This document shows positions 8,712 to 18,321 of a DNA stretch of 64,000 nt, piece after piece; the stretch's first letter is position 1; each line of letters starts with the position of its first letter. This DNA comes from Clostridium sp. N3C (GTDB lineage Bacteria > Bacillota > Clostridia > Clostridiales > Clostridiaceae), in NCBI RefSeq assembly GCF_900095445.1, contig NZ_FMJL01000003.1, positions 62,001-126,000 on the forward strand, given 5' to 3'. The notes beneath the pieces were generated by a model, which saw only the letters and a program-made list of their open reading frames with translations, searched no databases and was not told the origin of the DNA. The position numbers and the translations under genes are program-made.

Positions 8712-9989
8712 ATGTTCATTGATAAAGCGAAAATTTTCGTAAAATCTGGCGATGGAGGACATGGTGCAGTGTCCTTTAGAAGAGAAAAATATGTGCCTCT
8801 AGGTGGACCAGATGGAGGAGATGGTGGTAGAGGCGGAGATGTTGTTTTAGTAGCGGATCCTAATATGACAACCCTTTTAGATTTTAAATACAAAAGAAAA
8901 TATTTAGCGGAAAACGGGGTTAATGGATCTGGTTCTAAAAGATACGGTAAAGATGGAGAAACTCTATATATAAAGGTTCCTATGGGAACTATTATTAGAG
9001 ATGTAGAGACCAATAAGATCATGGCAGATTTGTCTCATAGTGGAGATTCTTATGTGGTAGCCAGGGGAGGAAAAGGCGGTAAAGGTAATGCTAAATTTGC
9101 TACGCCTACTAGACAGGCACCAAACTTTGCAGAACCAGGAATGCCTGGGGAAGAAAGATGGATTGAGTTAGAATTAAAGCTCTTAGCGGATGTAGGTTTG
9201 TTGGGATTCCCTAATGTAGGAAAGTCAACATTGCTATCAGTGGTTTCAAAGGCACAGCCTAAGATTGCTAACTATCACTTTACTACTTTAAAACCTAATT
9301 TAGGAGTAGTAAGTGTACCTGGTGGCTTTAGCTTTGTAATGGCAGATATTCCTGGAATTATTGAAGGAGCTGCTGAAGGTGTAGGCTTAGGTTTAGATTT
9401 CCTAAGACATATAGAGAGAACTAGATTGCTGATCCATGTAGTGGATATTTCAGGCCTTGAAGGTCGTGATCCTGTTGAAGATTTTATAAAAATAAATGAA
9501 GAATTAAAGAAATATAGTGTGAAATTATGGGATAGACCTCAAATCATTGCAGCCAATAAGTGCGATATGCTTTATGATGAATCTGTATTTGAAAACTTTA
9601 AGGCTAAGCTAAATGAAATGGGGTATACTCAAATATTCAAAATATCTGCAGCTAGCAGACAGGGTGTAGATGAATTGATGAAGGCTGCAGCGGAAGCTTT
9701 GAGTAAGATACCGGTTAGAGAACTAGAAATCAGCGAAGAAGAAAGATTTGTTCCTGAGGAAAAGAAATTTACGTACACTATAAGACAAGAAGAAGAAGGT
9801 ATTTTTGTAATAGAAGGAAGCTTTGTAGACAGACTTCTTTTAGCTGTTAATGTAAATGATCCTGATTCTTTAAAGTATTTCCATAAGGTGCTGAAAAATA
9901 AAGGAATTATAGATGAATTGCTTGAGATGGGAATTCAAGATGGAGATATAGTACGACTAAATGATTTTGAGTTTGAATTTTTATTATAG
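8712..9989 (+). CDS. obgE: GTPase ObgE/CgtA
   Basis: 425 residues from [16 protein letters not shown]; an ATG two codons earlier is an equal alternative, and an upstream in-frame ATG at 8664 is unlikely. The Gly-rich Obg fold (1-158) precedes the GTPase domain with GFPNVGKST (165-173), DIPG (212-215), NKCD and SAAS. The C-terminal OCT domain is characteristic of Gram-positive Obg. The protein works in 50S assembly and stress and sporulation signalling. Followed by yhbY, another ribosome-assembly factor. Confidence 0.97.
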   Translation: MFIDKAKIFVKSGDGGHGAVSFRREKYVPLGGPDGGDGGRGGDVVLVADPNMTTLLDFKYKRKYLAENGVNGSGSKRYGKDGETLYIKVPMGTIIRDVETNKIMADLSHSGDSYVVARGGKGGKGNAKFATPTRQAPNFAEPGMPGEERWIELELKLLADVGLLGFPNVGKSTLLSVVSKAQPKIANYHFTTLKPNLGVVSVPGGFSFVMADIPGIIEGAAEGVGLGLDFLRHIERTRLLIHVVDISGLEGRDPVEDFIKINEELKKYSVKLWDRPQIIAANKCDMLYDESVFENFKAKLNEMGYTQIFKISAASRQGVDELMKAAAEALSKIPVRELEISEEERFVPEEKKFTYTIRQEEEGIFVIEGSFVDRLLLAVNVNDPDSLKYFHKVLKNKGIIDELLEMGIQDGDIVRLNDFEFEFLL

Positions 9990-10011
9990 TTTGCAACGTG
10001 GAGGTATTGTA

Positions 10012-10302
10012 ATGCTTACATCAAAACAAAGAAGCTATTTAAGATCTTTGGCTAATACAATGGAGCCAATATTTCAATTGGGAAAAAACGGTATAGAAGA
10101 ACCCTTTTTAAAGCAAATAGATGATGCCTTAGAAGCTAGGGAATTAATCAAATTGACAGTGCTTAATAACAGTGGTTTTGATGCAAGAGAAGCCAGTGAT
10201 ATTATTTGTGAAGAATTAGGCTGTGAAGGAGTTCAGGCTATAGGCAATAAAATAGTTTTGTATAGAAAATCATCAAAAAAGCCGAGAATAGAACTTCCTT
10301 AA
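10012..10302 (+). CDS. yhbY: YhbY family RNA-binding protein (CRM domain)
   Basis: 96 residues, a single CRM domain. The start MLTSKQRSYLRSLAN follows a GGAGG site; the GxxG RNA-binding loop appears as LGKNGI. Family members associate with pre-50S ribosomes. It lies 22 bases after obgE and 18 before nadD, in one operon. Confidence 0.93.
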   Translation: MLTSKQRSYLRSLANTMEPIFQLGKNGIEEPFLKQIDDALEARELIKLTVLNNSGFDAREASDIICEELGCEGVQAIGNKIVLYRKSSKKPRIELP

Positions 10303-10320
10303 TTTATGGGAGGGAGGAAG

Positions 10321-10923
10321 ATGTTAAAAAAGGGCATAATAGGCGGCACCTTTGATCCCATTCATGTGGGCCATATGTATATTGCTACGAAGGCTCAGCA
10401 GTATTTGGGCTTAGATAAGGTTATCTTTATGCCAAGTGGAATGCCCCCCCATAAGGAAGGAAAGGATGTTACTCCTTCCAAGCTTCGTTATAAAATGGTG
10501 GAGGCAGCTATCAAGGGCAAGAATAATTTTGAAATAAGTGATTATGAAATAAAGAAAAATGGATATAGTTATACCTATGAGACCATGGAGTATTTTAAGG
10601 AAAAAGAGAAAAATACAGAATGGTACTTTATATCCGGTTGCGACTGCCTTTTTTCTTTAGATAAGTGGAAGAATGTAGATAGAATAATGAAGGCTTGTAA
10701 ATTTGTTGTTTTTAATAGACCAGGTTATAATGACGACGATATCCGTAAACAAAAGAAGGCGGTGGAGGAAAAGTATGATACTAGTATTATCTTTTTAGAT
10801 TTCTTACTTTTAGAAGTTTCCTCCACTTATATAAGATCCGCTGTTAAAGAAAAAAAGGATGCATCTTCCTTTTTACCAGAGGGAGTATATGAAATAATTG
10901 AGCAGCATGGATTATATCAATAA
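10321..10923 (+). CDS. nadD: Nicotinate-nucleotide adenylyltransferase
   Basis: 200 residues. The enzyme adenylates nicotinate mononucleotide to deamido-NAD in NAD synthesis. GGTFDPIHVGH (8-18) is the nucleotidyltransferase signature, and the VSSTYIR segment near the C-terminus is the ISSTxxR motif. The start is the ATG after GGGAGGGAGG. Coupled with yqeK as in most Firmicutes. Confidence 0.96.
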   Translation: MLKKGIIGGTFDPIHVGHMYIATKAQQYLGLDKVIFMPSGMPPHKEGKDVTPSKLRYKMVEAAIKGKNNFEISDYEIKKNGYSYTYETMEYFKEKEKNTEWYFISGCDCLFSLDKWKNVDRIMKACKFVVFNRPGYNDDDIRKQKKAVEEKYDTSIIFLDFLLLEVSSTYIRSAVKEKKDASSFLPEGVYEIIEQHGLYQ

Positions 10924-10939
10924 AAGAGAGGTTTTGTTT

Positions 10940-11527
10940 ATGTGGAAAGAGGCTGAAATAATAAATTACATACAGGATAAATTATCCCCTAAAAGATATA
11001 ATCATGTTCTTGGGGTTAGAGATACTGCAGTGAAATTGGCAAGAACTTATGGGGAAAATGAGGAGAAAGCTTCCCTTGCAGCCTTATTACATGATTGTGC
11101 AAAGAACATGGAAGATTTAGCCCTTATTAAATTGGTAAAGAATAATGGCTATATTCCAGATAAAGTTGAAATGCAAGCACCTCAGTTACTACATGGAAGA
11201 GTTGCTGCTATAATTGCTAAATATGAAATGGGCATAGGCGATAGTTCTATTTATGATGCAGTAACCTACCATACGACGGGAAGGGAAAGGATGTCTTTAT
11301 TGGAGAAAATAATCTATATTGCGGATTATATAGAACCTTCTCGTGATTTTCCTGGTGTAGAGGCCTTAAGAGAGGAAAGTTTCATAAATTTAGATAAGGC
11401 CATGTTAATGTCTTTAGAAAATACTATAAAACATATTATTGATAGAGGTCAGCTTCTTCACCCTAATACTGTAGAAGCAAGGAATTATTTTTTACTACAA
11501 CTTTCAGGGGGAAGCTCTAATGAATAA
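10940..11527 (+). CDS. yqeK: Bis(5'-nucleosyl)-tetraphosphatase (symmetrical) YqeK, HD domain
   Basis: 195 residues from the ATG after AGAGAGG; an earlier in-frame start overlaps nadD and lacks a site. The HD-domain metal ligands are His22, the His51-Asp52 pair in LLHDCAK, and YHTTGRE and IADYIEP further on. YqeK proteins hydrolyse Ap4A to two ADP. The stop overlaps the LCP gene start by eight bases. Confidence 0.93.
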   Translation: MWKEAEIINYIQDKLSPKRYNHVLGVRDTAVKLARTYGENEEKASLAALLHDCAKNMEDLALIKLVKNNGYIPDKVEMQAPQLLHGRVAAIIAKYEMGIGDSSIYDAVTYHTTGRERMSLLEKIIYIADYIEPSRDFPGVEALREESFINLDKAMLMSLENTIKHIIDRGQLLHPNTVEARNYFLLQLSGGSSNE

Positions 11528-12425
11528 AAAGACTTCCAGCAACCTGTTTTTTTATGGTTCCTGCTTTTTAATAATATTCATTACTGCTGTAGTATATATA
11601 GGATCAAGATTATATGTATATTTGAATAAATTCAATAGGGACAAAAGTGTAAAACCTTATGAAGTAGAGGATGACAGTAAACCAGTCAATATATTAATTA
11701 TGGGAGTAGACGAGGGCAATGGCAGCAATAGTAGAACGGATACCCTTATGTTACTACATTATACATGCAAAGATGATAAAGTAAACATAATTTCTATACC
11801 TAGAGATACTTTAATAAATATAAACGGTAAAAATGAGAAAATTAATGCAGCTCATGTTTATGGTGGAGTTCCTTGGACTATTGAGGCTGTAGAGCAACTA
11901 TTAGAGGTGAAGATTAATTATTATGGTAAGGTTAACTATAAAGGATTTAGAAACTTTATAGATGCAATAGGTGGCCTTGATATGAAGATAAAGCAGGATA
12001 TGCATTATGATGATTATGCTCAAAATCTTCACATTCATTTTAATAAGGGAGAAATTGTTCATTTAGATGGGGAAGGTGCTGAGCAGTATTTTCGATGGAG
12101 AAAGAATAATGATGGCAGTGGATTGGCTATGGGAGATTTAGATAGGATAGCAAATCAACATGAATTTCTAAGTAAAGTTATGGATAAGTTAAGGGATCCG
12201 TCCATAGTGTTAAATTTACCACAGTTGCTGACTACTTTGCCGGATTATATAGAGACTAATATGAGTGCACAAGATATATTAAAATATGGTTTGTGTTTAA
12301 AAAATATTGACCCTTATAAGATAGAATTTGCTACCTTAAAGGGAGATCTTCAAGATATAGATGGATTATCCTACTTTATTTACGATGAAAAGCAAAATGA
12401 AGAAGTTACAGTGATGCTAAATTAA
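11520..12425 (+). CDS. LytR-CpsA-Psr (LCP) family protein
   Basis: 301 residues: an N-terminal membrane anchor (about 10-30) and an extracellular LCP domain. Conserved elements are NILIMGVDEG, SRTDTLML, SIPRDT and the Arg-bearing RWRKNNDG/DLDRIANQ region that binds the polyprenyl pyrophosphate. LCP enzymes attach wall polymers such as teichoic acid or polysaccharide to peptidoglycan. Overlaps yqeK and is followed by a pseudouridine synthase after 13 bases. Confidence 0.92.
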   Translation: MNKKTSSNLFFYGSCFLIIFITAVVYIGSRLYVYLNKFNRDKSVKPYEVEDDSKPVNILIMGVDEGNGSNSRTDTLMLLHYTCKDDKVNIISIPRDTLININGKNEKINAAHVYGGVPWTIEAVEQLLEVKINYYGKVNYKGFRNFIDAIGGLDMKIKQDMHYDDYAQNLHIHFNKGEIVHLDGEGAEQYFRWRKNNDGSGLAMGDLDRIANQHEFLSKVMDKLRDPSIVLNLPQLLTTLPDYIETNMSAQDILKYGLCLKNIDPYKIEFATLKGDLQDIDGLSYFIYDEKQNEEVTVMLN

Positions 12426-12438
12426 GGAGTTATTTAAA

Positions 12439-13332
12439 ATGGCTAGTGTATTAGAGTTTGAGATAAAAGAAGAAGATAATGGTAGAAAGCTTAGAGATTA
12501 TTTAAAAAATCATATTGGTTTATCTACAAGACTAATAAGAGGGGCTGCAGTGGATGGGAGGATAAGGATAAAAGATCAGAGAGTAAAGTTAAATCACATC
12601 CTAGAAGCTGGAGATACTATTAAAATTGAGCTATCTAAGGAGGAAGATCAAAATATAGAACCAGAAGAAATGGATTTAGATATAGTATATGAAGATGAAG
12701 ATATACTAGTAATTAACAAGCCTCCTTTTACAGTAGTACATCCAACTAGGAGCCATCCAAGTGGAACACTTGCTAATGGTGTTTTATATCACTTTAGAAG
12801 CAAAGGAGAAAACTGTATAGTAAGATTGGTGAGCAGACTTGATAGGGATACCTCTGGACTTATTATCGTAGCTAAAAATCAATACTCTCATATGTTTTTA
12901 GCAAAGGAAATGGAAAAAAATACTTTAATAAAAGGATATACCGCTGTAGTTTGGGGAAATCTAAAAGAAAGTAAAGGTACTATTAATGCACCTATATATA
13001 GACCTACTGAAGATTCAATTAAGCGAGTGGTGGATCCTAGAGGTCAAGAAAGTATAACTCATTATGAAGTAGTTGAGTCCTTGAGTAAGGCTGATGTTGT
13101 AAAGCTGCGATTGGAAACCGGTAGAACTCATCAAATAAGAGTACATCTTAGCCATTTAGGTAACCCTATTATAGGAGATACTTTATATGGTAATGATGAA
13201 GAAATATTAATTAATAGGCAGGCTTTACATGCTAGTCACTTGAGCTTTTTTCATCCAAGAACAAAAGAACTAATAAACTTGAGCAGTGATTTACCGGAGG
13301 ATATGAAAAGCTTGATAAGGGCTTTAAAATAA
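12439..13332 (+). CDS. RluA/RluD family pseudouridine synthase
   Basis: 297 residues. An S4 RNA-binding domain (about 15-75) is followed by the catalytic domain with SRLDRDTSGL, whose central Asp is the nucleophile, and RTHQIRVHL near the C-terminus. The family modifies uridines in 23S rRNA or tRNA; the exact target cannot be read from the sequence. Confidence 0.94.
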   Translation: MASVLEFEIKEEDNGRKLRDYLKNHIGLSTRLIRGAAVDGRIRIKDQRVKLNHILEAGDTIKIELSKEEDQNIEPEEMDLDIVYEDEDILVINKPPFTVVHPTRSHPSGTLANGVLYHFRSKGENCIVRLVSRLDRDTSGLIIVAKNQYSHMFLAKEMEKNTLIKGYTAVVWGNLKESKGTINAPIYRPTEDSIKRVVDPRGQESITHYEVVESLSKADVVKLRLETGRTHQIRVHLSHLGNPIIGDTLYGNDEEILINRQALHASHLSFFHPRTKELINLSSDLPEDMKSLIRALK

Positions 13333-13398
13333 AAAGGATTTATTCATTAGAAAATAATAATTATATTAAATTTGATTTGTAAATATTAGTATAGAATT

Positions 13399-13441
13399 AA
13401 AAGGTTTCTCGTACTTTATCTGCGAGAAGCCTTTATTTTTT
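13399..13441 (+). terminator. Terminator in the rlu-comEA gap
   Basis: AAAGGTTTCTCG pairs with CGAGAAGCCTTT (one G-U pair), with an 11-base loop and a T-rich tail. The rest of the gap (13333-13543) is AT-rich and I see no firm promoter in it. Confidence 0.8.
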
Positions 13442-13543
13442 ATAGAAATTAAAAATATATTATGTGTAATATTTTGCAGTGTGTGTGTTAATAATTAACA
13501 AATAGTTTAAAGTTAAAAAGATTAAATAGAGAGGGGTTATATT

Positions 13544-14152
13544 TTGAATAAAAAAAGCAAAATAATTGGGTCCCTTATAATAGCTGGCATTTTTCTTATA
13601 TTTGCAGTTATAGGTTATATGAAAGATAATAGAGCGGAAGATTACGATAATATGTTTGTGGAAAGTAAGGCGGTAGTTGACAACAATAAAACAAGTACAG
13701 ATATTGATAATTTAAATATTAGCGAAAAAATAATTAAGGTAGAAATAAAGGGTGAAGTTAAGAAACCTGGAGTTTATGCTATGAAACTTGGTAGCAGAAT
13801 AGAAGATTTAATTAAAGAAGCTGGAGGCTTAACAGATAAGGCTGATACTGATAGAGCTCCAAGTTTAGCTAAGAAGTTGAAGGATGAAGAGCGTGTAATA
13901 ATACCTAATGTAGATAATCCTGATATTTTAATGAATACTAGTAGTGATCAGGATAATGATCTTATTAACATTAATACAGCAGATAAGAATGAGTTAGAGA
14001 AAATACCTGGTGTAGGACCAGTGACAGCACAAAAAATTTTAGATTATAGAGAAGAAAATGGATACTTTAATAGCATAGAAGAATTAAAGAATATCAATGG
14101 TATAGGGGAAAAAACCTTTGAAAATATGAAGGAGAAAATAACCGTAGATTAA
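13544..14152 (+). CDS. comEA: ComEA family helix-hairpin-helix DNA-binding protein
   Basis: 202 residues from a TTG start behind GAGGGG. A membrane anchor (about 8-25) is followed by an SLBB domain (about 60-120; EVKKPGVYAMKLGSRIEDLI) and a C-terminal double helix-hairpin-helix (LININTADKNELEKIPGVG and the following hairpin, about 140-202). ComEA is the surface receptor that binds incoming DNA in transformation. comEC lies 1 kb downstream with two small genes between. Confidence 0.94.
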   Translation: MNKKSKIIGSLIIAGIFLIFAVIGYMKDNRAEDYDNMFVESKAVVDNNKTSTDIDNLNISEKIIKVEIKGEVKKPGVYAMKLGSRIEDLIKEAGGLTDKADTDRAPSLAKKLKDEERVIIPNVDNPDILMNTSSDQDNDLININTADKNELEKIPGVGPVTAQKILDYREENGYFNSIEELKNINGIGEKTFENMKEKITVD

Positions 14153-14235
14153 AATTAGAAAAATATTGTATAAATGAAAAATAAATGTATACCAAATAGA
14201 AATGTGGTTAATAATTTATCTAGGAGGTGTAGGAA

Positions 14236-14787
14236 ATGGAATTTAAACGTACTTTCAAAACAAAGGCTATATGTTTTTCGATGTCTTATATGATTTACTA
14301 TTTTATGAGAAACTATGTAAATATGCTTTTGTTTAATTTGCTATATAATAATTTAATTTGGACAATTACTAATAATTTAATTGCCGACGTATTATTATTT
14401 TTTATAATTCTTATGATTCCAATAAACATGCTTCATGAATGGTGTCATGGTATTTGGCTTAAGTTTTTTGGTGGTAAGGTTAAATATATTTGGAATGGAA
14501 TTTTTCTTAGAGCTCAAGAAGTATCTAAAGTACCAATACACAGAACTAATTTTCTGATAATATTATTGTTTCCGATTACTTCTATAACAATTTTTTCGAA
14601 ACTTATACCAGGATGGTTAGGTGGAGTAATTTTAATACTTAATCTCTTTAAAAGTATGGAAGATTTACTTAAAGTATTATATTTATTTAAGAGCGATAGC
14701 GATACATTTTTAATATACAAAGAGGATGGTTTTGAAATAGTGGATAATTCTGAAGAAGCTGAATTAACATTGGAAAATGTAAAATAA
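14236..14787 (+). CDS. DUF3267-like membrane zincin metallopeptidase
   Basis: 183 residues, with hydrophobic segments at about 15-55, 60-75 and 110-145. The motif HEWCH inside LHEWCHGIWLKFFGG has the HExxH zinc-peptidase form, and the fold-level pattern recalls DUF3267 putative zincins related to the M50 group. A GGAGGTG site precedes the ATG. It lies inside the comEA-comEC interval. Substrate unknown. Confidence 0.75.
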   Translation: MEFKRTFKTKAICFSMSYMIYYFMRNYVNMLLFNLLYNNLIWTITNNLIADVLLFFIILMIPINMLHEWCHGIWLKFFGGKVKYIWNGIFLRAQEVSKVPIHRTNFLIILLFPITSITIFSKLIPGWLGGVILILNLFKSMEDLLKVLYLFKSDSDTFLIYKEDGFEIVDNSEEAELTLENVK

Positions 14788-14841
14788 AATCCAGTTTAAA
14801 GTATTTTATAGAGGGTAAAATACTACTATGGAGGTGGCAGT

Positions 14842-15135
14842 ATGTATAATGATATTTACGAAATAGTTAGTAATGATAGTAACACGGTGAATTTGGTTAT
14901 ACACGAAAAAGATTTCTTTTTAAGCTACGATGAAATAAACAAGGAAAATGTTCAAGACCTAGTAGAAAATTATTTTAGATTTAAGGGAAGGGACGGAATT
15001 CCGGTAGTTGCAGATATTGATTACAACCAACAAACTAGACGAATACAAGTCACTGTGGATATGGACTATGACAGAGATTTCAAATTAGAACCTGCTAGTG
15101 CTCCGGATTTTTTAAATAAAAACAGAAATGATTGA
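14842..15135 (+). CDS. Hypothetical protein in the com locus
   Basis: 97 residues, acidic, without signal peptide or membrane segment. I do not recognise the family. A GGAGGTGG site precedes the ATG, and the last eight bases overlap the start of comEC, which supports a real, translationally coupled gene. Confidence 0.7.
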   Translation: MYNDIYEIVSNDSNTVNLVIHEKDFFLSYDEINKENVQDLVENYFRFKGRDGIPVVADIDYNQQTRRIQVTVDMDYDRDFKLEPASAPDFLNKNRND

Positions 15136-16867
15136 TAAAAAGCCTTTGATTTATTATTGCTTTGCCCTATTAATTGGATCTTATTCTGCATTGCTTATAT
15201 TGAATTACAATTTTTTAGGTGCAGTATTAGCTGCATCTTTTTTAATTATTATGATAATAACAAATGAAAGCCCTTTAGTATATATTTTACCTATATTTCT
15301 CTTAATAGGTTTTGCAAGATATTATACTTATTATAAATATGAACCACCGTCAGTATGTAAGTTGCGTTTTCAAGGTACTGAAGGTATATATTCCATTGGG
15401 AGTTATAAAGGAAGAAAGGTTGTACTAAAAGGAAATTTGACAGACTGTAAATTAGGACAGTGTATTCAGGTTACTGGCACTTTCAAAAGAATATCACAAT
15501 ACGATAGGGGGATAATTGGAGAAATAGATATTAGTAAAATTAATAAAATAGAGTCTGATTATGTTACTAAAATATATGAGTTTAAAGAGAAGTTATATGA
15601 TAAATTTAAAGAAGAATTAGAAGAAAAAGCGGCTGGTGAAGTTATGGCTGCTTCCTTTGGTCATGATAACTATCTTAGTTCAGAAGTAAAAAGTGATATG
15701 AGCAATTTAGGAGTGATTCATGTAATTAGTGTTTCTGGACTGCATATGGCATTAATTTATAAAATCTGTGAGCATTTTTTAGGCTTTGGAGGTTCAATAA
15801 TTATCTCTGTAATGTATTGTATATTTACAGGTGGAGCTTCATCTACCTTTAGATCCTTAATTATGATTATAGTTTTTAAGCTATCCAAAAAAGTTTATAG
15901 GAATTATGAACCATTTTCATCTCTAAGTATGGCTGCTATTATTGTGGTTTTTATGAATCCTGCCAATGCTTTAGATTTAGGAACTCTTCTATCCTTTTTA
16001 TCTGTATTAGGGATATTTGTTTTTTACAAGAGATTTGAAAAAGCTCTATATAGGTTGCCCCTTAAATTAAATGAATCCATTAGCCTTACCCTAAGTGCAC
16101 AAGTTTTTACATTACCTTTATGTATGGTTGTTTTTAATTCAGTTAGCACTGCATCAATACAGGGAAATATATTTCTTGTGCCAATATATTCTTTGTTGAT
16201 GTTGTTAGGAAATTTTTCTTTGCTATTTTTTAATATTGATTATATTTTTAAGATCTTATCTTTTGCTATAAAGGTATCTTATTCAGCTATTGAGGGATGT
16301 AAATGGTTCTTGTTGAAGGTTTCTACTGGAGTTTTATATATGGGTAAGGTAGAGGCTTGGGTTTTAATTATTATATATGTTAGTTACTATCTTTACAAAA
16401 AAGGTTACAAGAAATTTTTATGGCTACCTATGTTTTCTATAGTCTTTTGCATGGTATATAATTTTTCAGTTATGCCTAAATTTCAGTATGTAAAATTAGG
16501 AAGTAGTCGTGGGATTATATATCGTAGTGGCTTTAATTCTGTACTGTTTTTAGATAAGAAAAAGATAAATACGGATGAAATCTTATTAAAAAAGAAGTTT
16601 AATGTATGGAAAATAGAGGATTTGTATAAAGCTCAATATTCTCATGGACATAAGCAGCTTGATCTATCTTGTGACAATAGCAAAATTTATCTTACATATT
16701 TTAATGGTGATAGGCCTTTGAGTATAGTTTTTACCAAAGAAAATATACCTGCAATAAGTTATAATACATATGATATAATATATTTACCATATGAAAAAGA
16801 ATCCTATCAATATTATGATAACTTGTATACTATTATATTATTTTTTGATAAACCTATAATAGATTAA
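15128..16867 (+). CDS. comEC: ComEC/Rec2-type DNA channel protein lacking the metallo-beta-lactamase domain
   Basis: 579 residues. N-terminal membrane segments, an OB-like soluble domain (about 75-140) and the polytopic competence domain with HVISVSGLHMALIYK (about 197-211) mark ComEC, the channel that takes single-stranded DNA into the cytoplasm. Full-length ComEC is roughly 700-800 residues and ends in a metallo-beta-lactamase-like domain with a HxHxDH motif. Here the final about 140 residues hold no such motif, so the nuclease-like part is absent or decayed. The frame ends cleanly nine bases before the next gene. Confidence 0.85.
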   Translation: MIDKKPLIYYCFALLIGSYSALLILNYNFLGAVLAASFLIIMIITNESPLVYILPIFLLIGFARYYTYYKYEPPSVCKLRFQGTEGIYSIGSYKGRKVVLKGNLTDCKLGQCIQVTGTFKRISQYDRGIIGEIDISKINKIESDYVTKIYEFKEKLYDKFKEELEEKAAGEVMAASFGHDNYLSSEVKSDMSNLGVIHVISVSGLHMALIYKICEHFLGFGGSIIISVMYCIFTGGASSTFRSLIMIIVFKLSKKVYRNYEPFSSLSMAAIIVVFMNPANALDLGTLLSFLSVLGIFVFYKRFEKALYRLPLKLNESISLTLSAQVFTLPLCMVVFNSVSTASIQGNIFLVPIYSLLMLLGNFSLLFFNIDYIFKILSFAIKVSYSAIEGCKWFLLKVSTGVLYMGKVEAWVLIIIYVSYYLYKKGYKKFLWLPMFSIVFCMVYNFSVMPKFQYVKLGSSRGIIYRSGFNSVLFLDKKKINTDEILLKKKFNVWKIEDLYKAQYSHGHKQLDLSCDNSKIYLTYFNGDRPLSIVFTKENIPAISYNTYDIIYLPYEKESYQYYDNLYTIILFFDKPIID

Positions 16868-16881
16868 AAAGGAAGATGAAA

Positions 16882-17907
16882 ATGCAAATGGATTTAGATA
16901 GTTTTGAGCATCTTTTAAAGAAAAAAGATTTGAATGGTTGTTACATACTTTATGGTCCTGATGAAAACCTTATTAAAGATGCAGTAAATAAAGTAGCTAA
17001 TACTGTGGTGGATGAGATTTTTAGAGATTTGAATTTGGTTAAATTTGATGGCATGAAGGTACAGTTCGATGAAGTTATGAATGCTTGTGAGACCTTACCC
17101 TTTATGAGTGAAAAAAAGGTAGTTATAGTATTTAGAGCGGATTTTTTAGGAGCAAGGGATGATAGAGAAAGCAAGAAGAAAGTGGAAGACTTTTATAATT
17201 ATCTATCTACTTTACCTCCTTACACTATTTTATTAATGTATTATGTATTTAGTGATGATAGGGAAAAGGCTAGTAATAATATTAAAAAGTTTTCAAAGGT
17301 TGCTACTTTAGTTCAGGTAGATAAATTAAAGGGTAACAGGTTATATAAAAAGGTGGCAGATATATTTCAAGAAAGACAAAGAACAATTAATAAGGTTTTA
17401 TTACAGTTCTTTTGTGATCATGTAGATAATAATATGGAGATAATAAACAATGAAATAAATAAGCTACTAGACTATACTGAAGGAAGGGAAATTACTAAAC
17501 AGGACATAATTGATTTACTACCCCAAAGCAATAATGATGATATATTTGATTTAGTAGATTTTGTATCTCAAAGAAAACCTGAAAAGGCAATAAATATTCT
17601 TAATGAGCTACTATTTAAGGGTGAAAGTGTAACAGGAGTATTATTTATGATAGAAAGACAATTTAAGCTCTTGTATAGTATAAAACTAGGTATCGAGGAA
17701 GGAAAAAATAAGGACATTCTAGTTAAGGAGCTAAAGCTTCATCCCTATGTATGTGAAAAGTTAATTAATCAGAGCAGAAAGTTTAGTCTAAATCAAATAA
17801 GGGCCTGTATGAAGATGTGCTTAGATACAGAAAAGGCTCTAAAAAGCAGTCAAAGTGATAAAAAGATTGAAATGGAAATGCTACTAATAAATACGGTTAG
17901 AATTTAG
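16882..17907 (+). CDS. holA: DNA polymerase III subunit delta
   Basis: 341 residues from the second of three close ATG codons, chosen for its spacing to AAAAAGGAAG; 16876 is the other likely start. The sequence GCYILYGPDENLIKDAV and the general length and charge pattern fit HolA, the clamp-loader delta subunit that opens the beta sliding clamp. Clostridia and bacilli both carry it after comEC. Confidence 0.93.
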   Translation: MQMDLDSFEHLLKKKDLNGCYILYGPDENLIKDAVNKVANTVVDEIFRDLNLVKFDGMKVQFDEVMNACETLPFMSEKKVVIVFRADFLGARDDRESKKKVEDFYNYLSTLPPYTILLMYYVFSDDREKASNNIKKFSKVATLVQVDKLKGNRLYKKVADIFQERQRTINKVLLQFFCDHVDNNMEIINNEINKLLDYTEGREITKQDIIDLLPQSNNDDIFDLVDFVSQRKPEKAINILNELLFKGESVTGVLFMIERQFKLLYSIKLGIEEGKNKDILVKELKLHPYVCEKLINQSRKFSLNQIRACMKMCLDTEKALKSSQSDKKIEMEMLLINTVRI

Positions 17908-17910
17908 TGA

Positions 17911-17945
17911 AAAAATAAGAAACCGGTAGAAATACCGGTTTATTA
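17911..17945. terminator. Shared terminator between holA and rpsT
   Basis: AACCGGTA / TACCGGTT stem with a GAAA tetraloop, flanked by A-rich and T-rich tracts on both sides, so it can serve both converging genes. Confidence 0.85.
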
Positions 17946-18212
17946 TTATGCATTTAATGCATTTAATTTTAAAGCAAGTTTTGACTTTTTATTTGCTGCC
18001 TTGTTTTTGTGGATTACTCCCTTTGAAGCAGCCATATCTAAAGCTTTAGAAGCTTCTATGTAAGCTGCCTTAGCCTCATCAGCATTCTTTGCAACAACAG
18101 CAGCTTCGAACTTTTTGATTTTAGTCTTTAAAGCTGATTTAATCATTTTATTTCTTAGTGTCTTAGCTTCTATAACTCTTATTCTTTTTTGAGCTGATTT
18201 AATATTTGCCAT
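17946..18212 (-). CDS. rpsT: 30S ribosomal protein S20
   Basis: 88 residues, [21 protein letters not shown] at the start, Lys/Ala-rich throughout as is normal for S20, which binds 16S rRNA early in assembly. AAGGGGGTGA lies upstream of its ATG. It is transcribed convergently with holA and divergently from gpr, and has its own promoter. Confidence 0.98.
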   Translation of the reverse strand: MANIKSAQKRIRVIEAKTLRNKMIKSALKTKIKKFEAAVVAKNADEAKAAYIEASKALDMAASKGVIHKNKAANKKSKLALKLNALNA

Positions 18213-18244
18213 TTATCTTCACCCCCTTTGATATAATAGGGTCT

Positions 18245-18268
18245 CAGCAGTTTTGGGGAAAACTCTGC
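18245..18268 (-). promoter_or_regulatory. Hairpin in the rpsT 5' leader
   Basis: On the minus strand AGTTTT CCCC AAAACT forms a hairpin extended by CAG/CTG with one bulge, between the promoter and the ribosome binding site. It could be an S20 autoregulatory target, but that is inference only. Confidence 0.45.
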
Positions 18269-18292
18269 ACGAGTCGTTATTCAACAAATGAT

Positions 18293-18321
18293 ATTATAAC
18301 ATTAATAATTCATCACTTCAA
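18293..18321 (-). promoter_or_regulatory. SigA-type promoter for rpsT
   Basis: Minus strand TTGAAG (18316-18321) and TATAAT (18293-18298) are 17 bases apart. The leader to rpsT is about 75 bases. Confidence 0.8.

Noticed and set aside
8528..9022. Pro-rich open frame on the minus strand over obgE
   Set aside because: Mirror of the Gly-rich Obg domain; no independent support.
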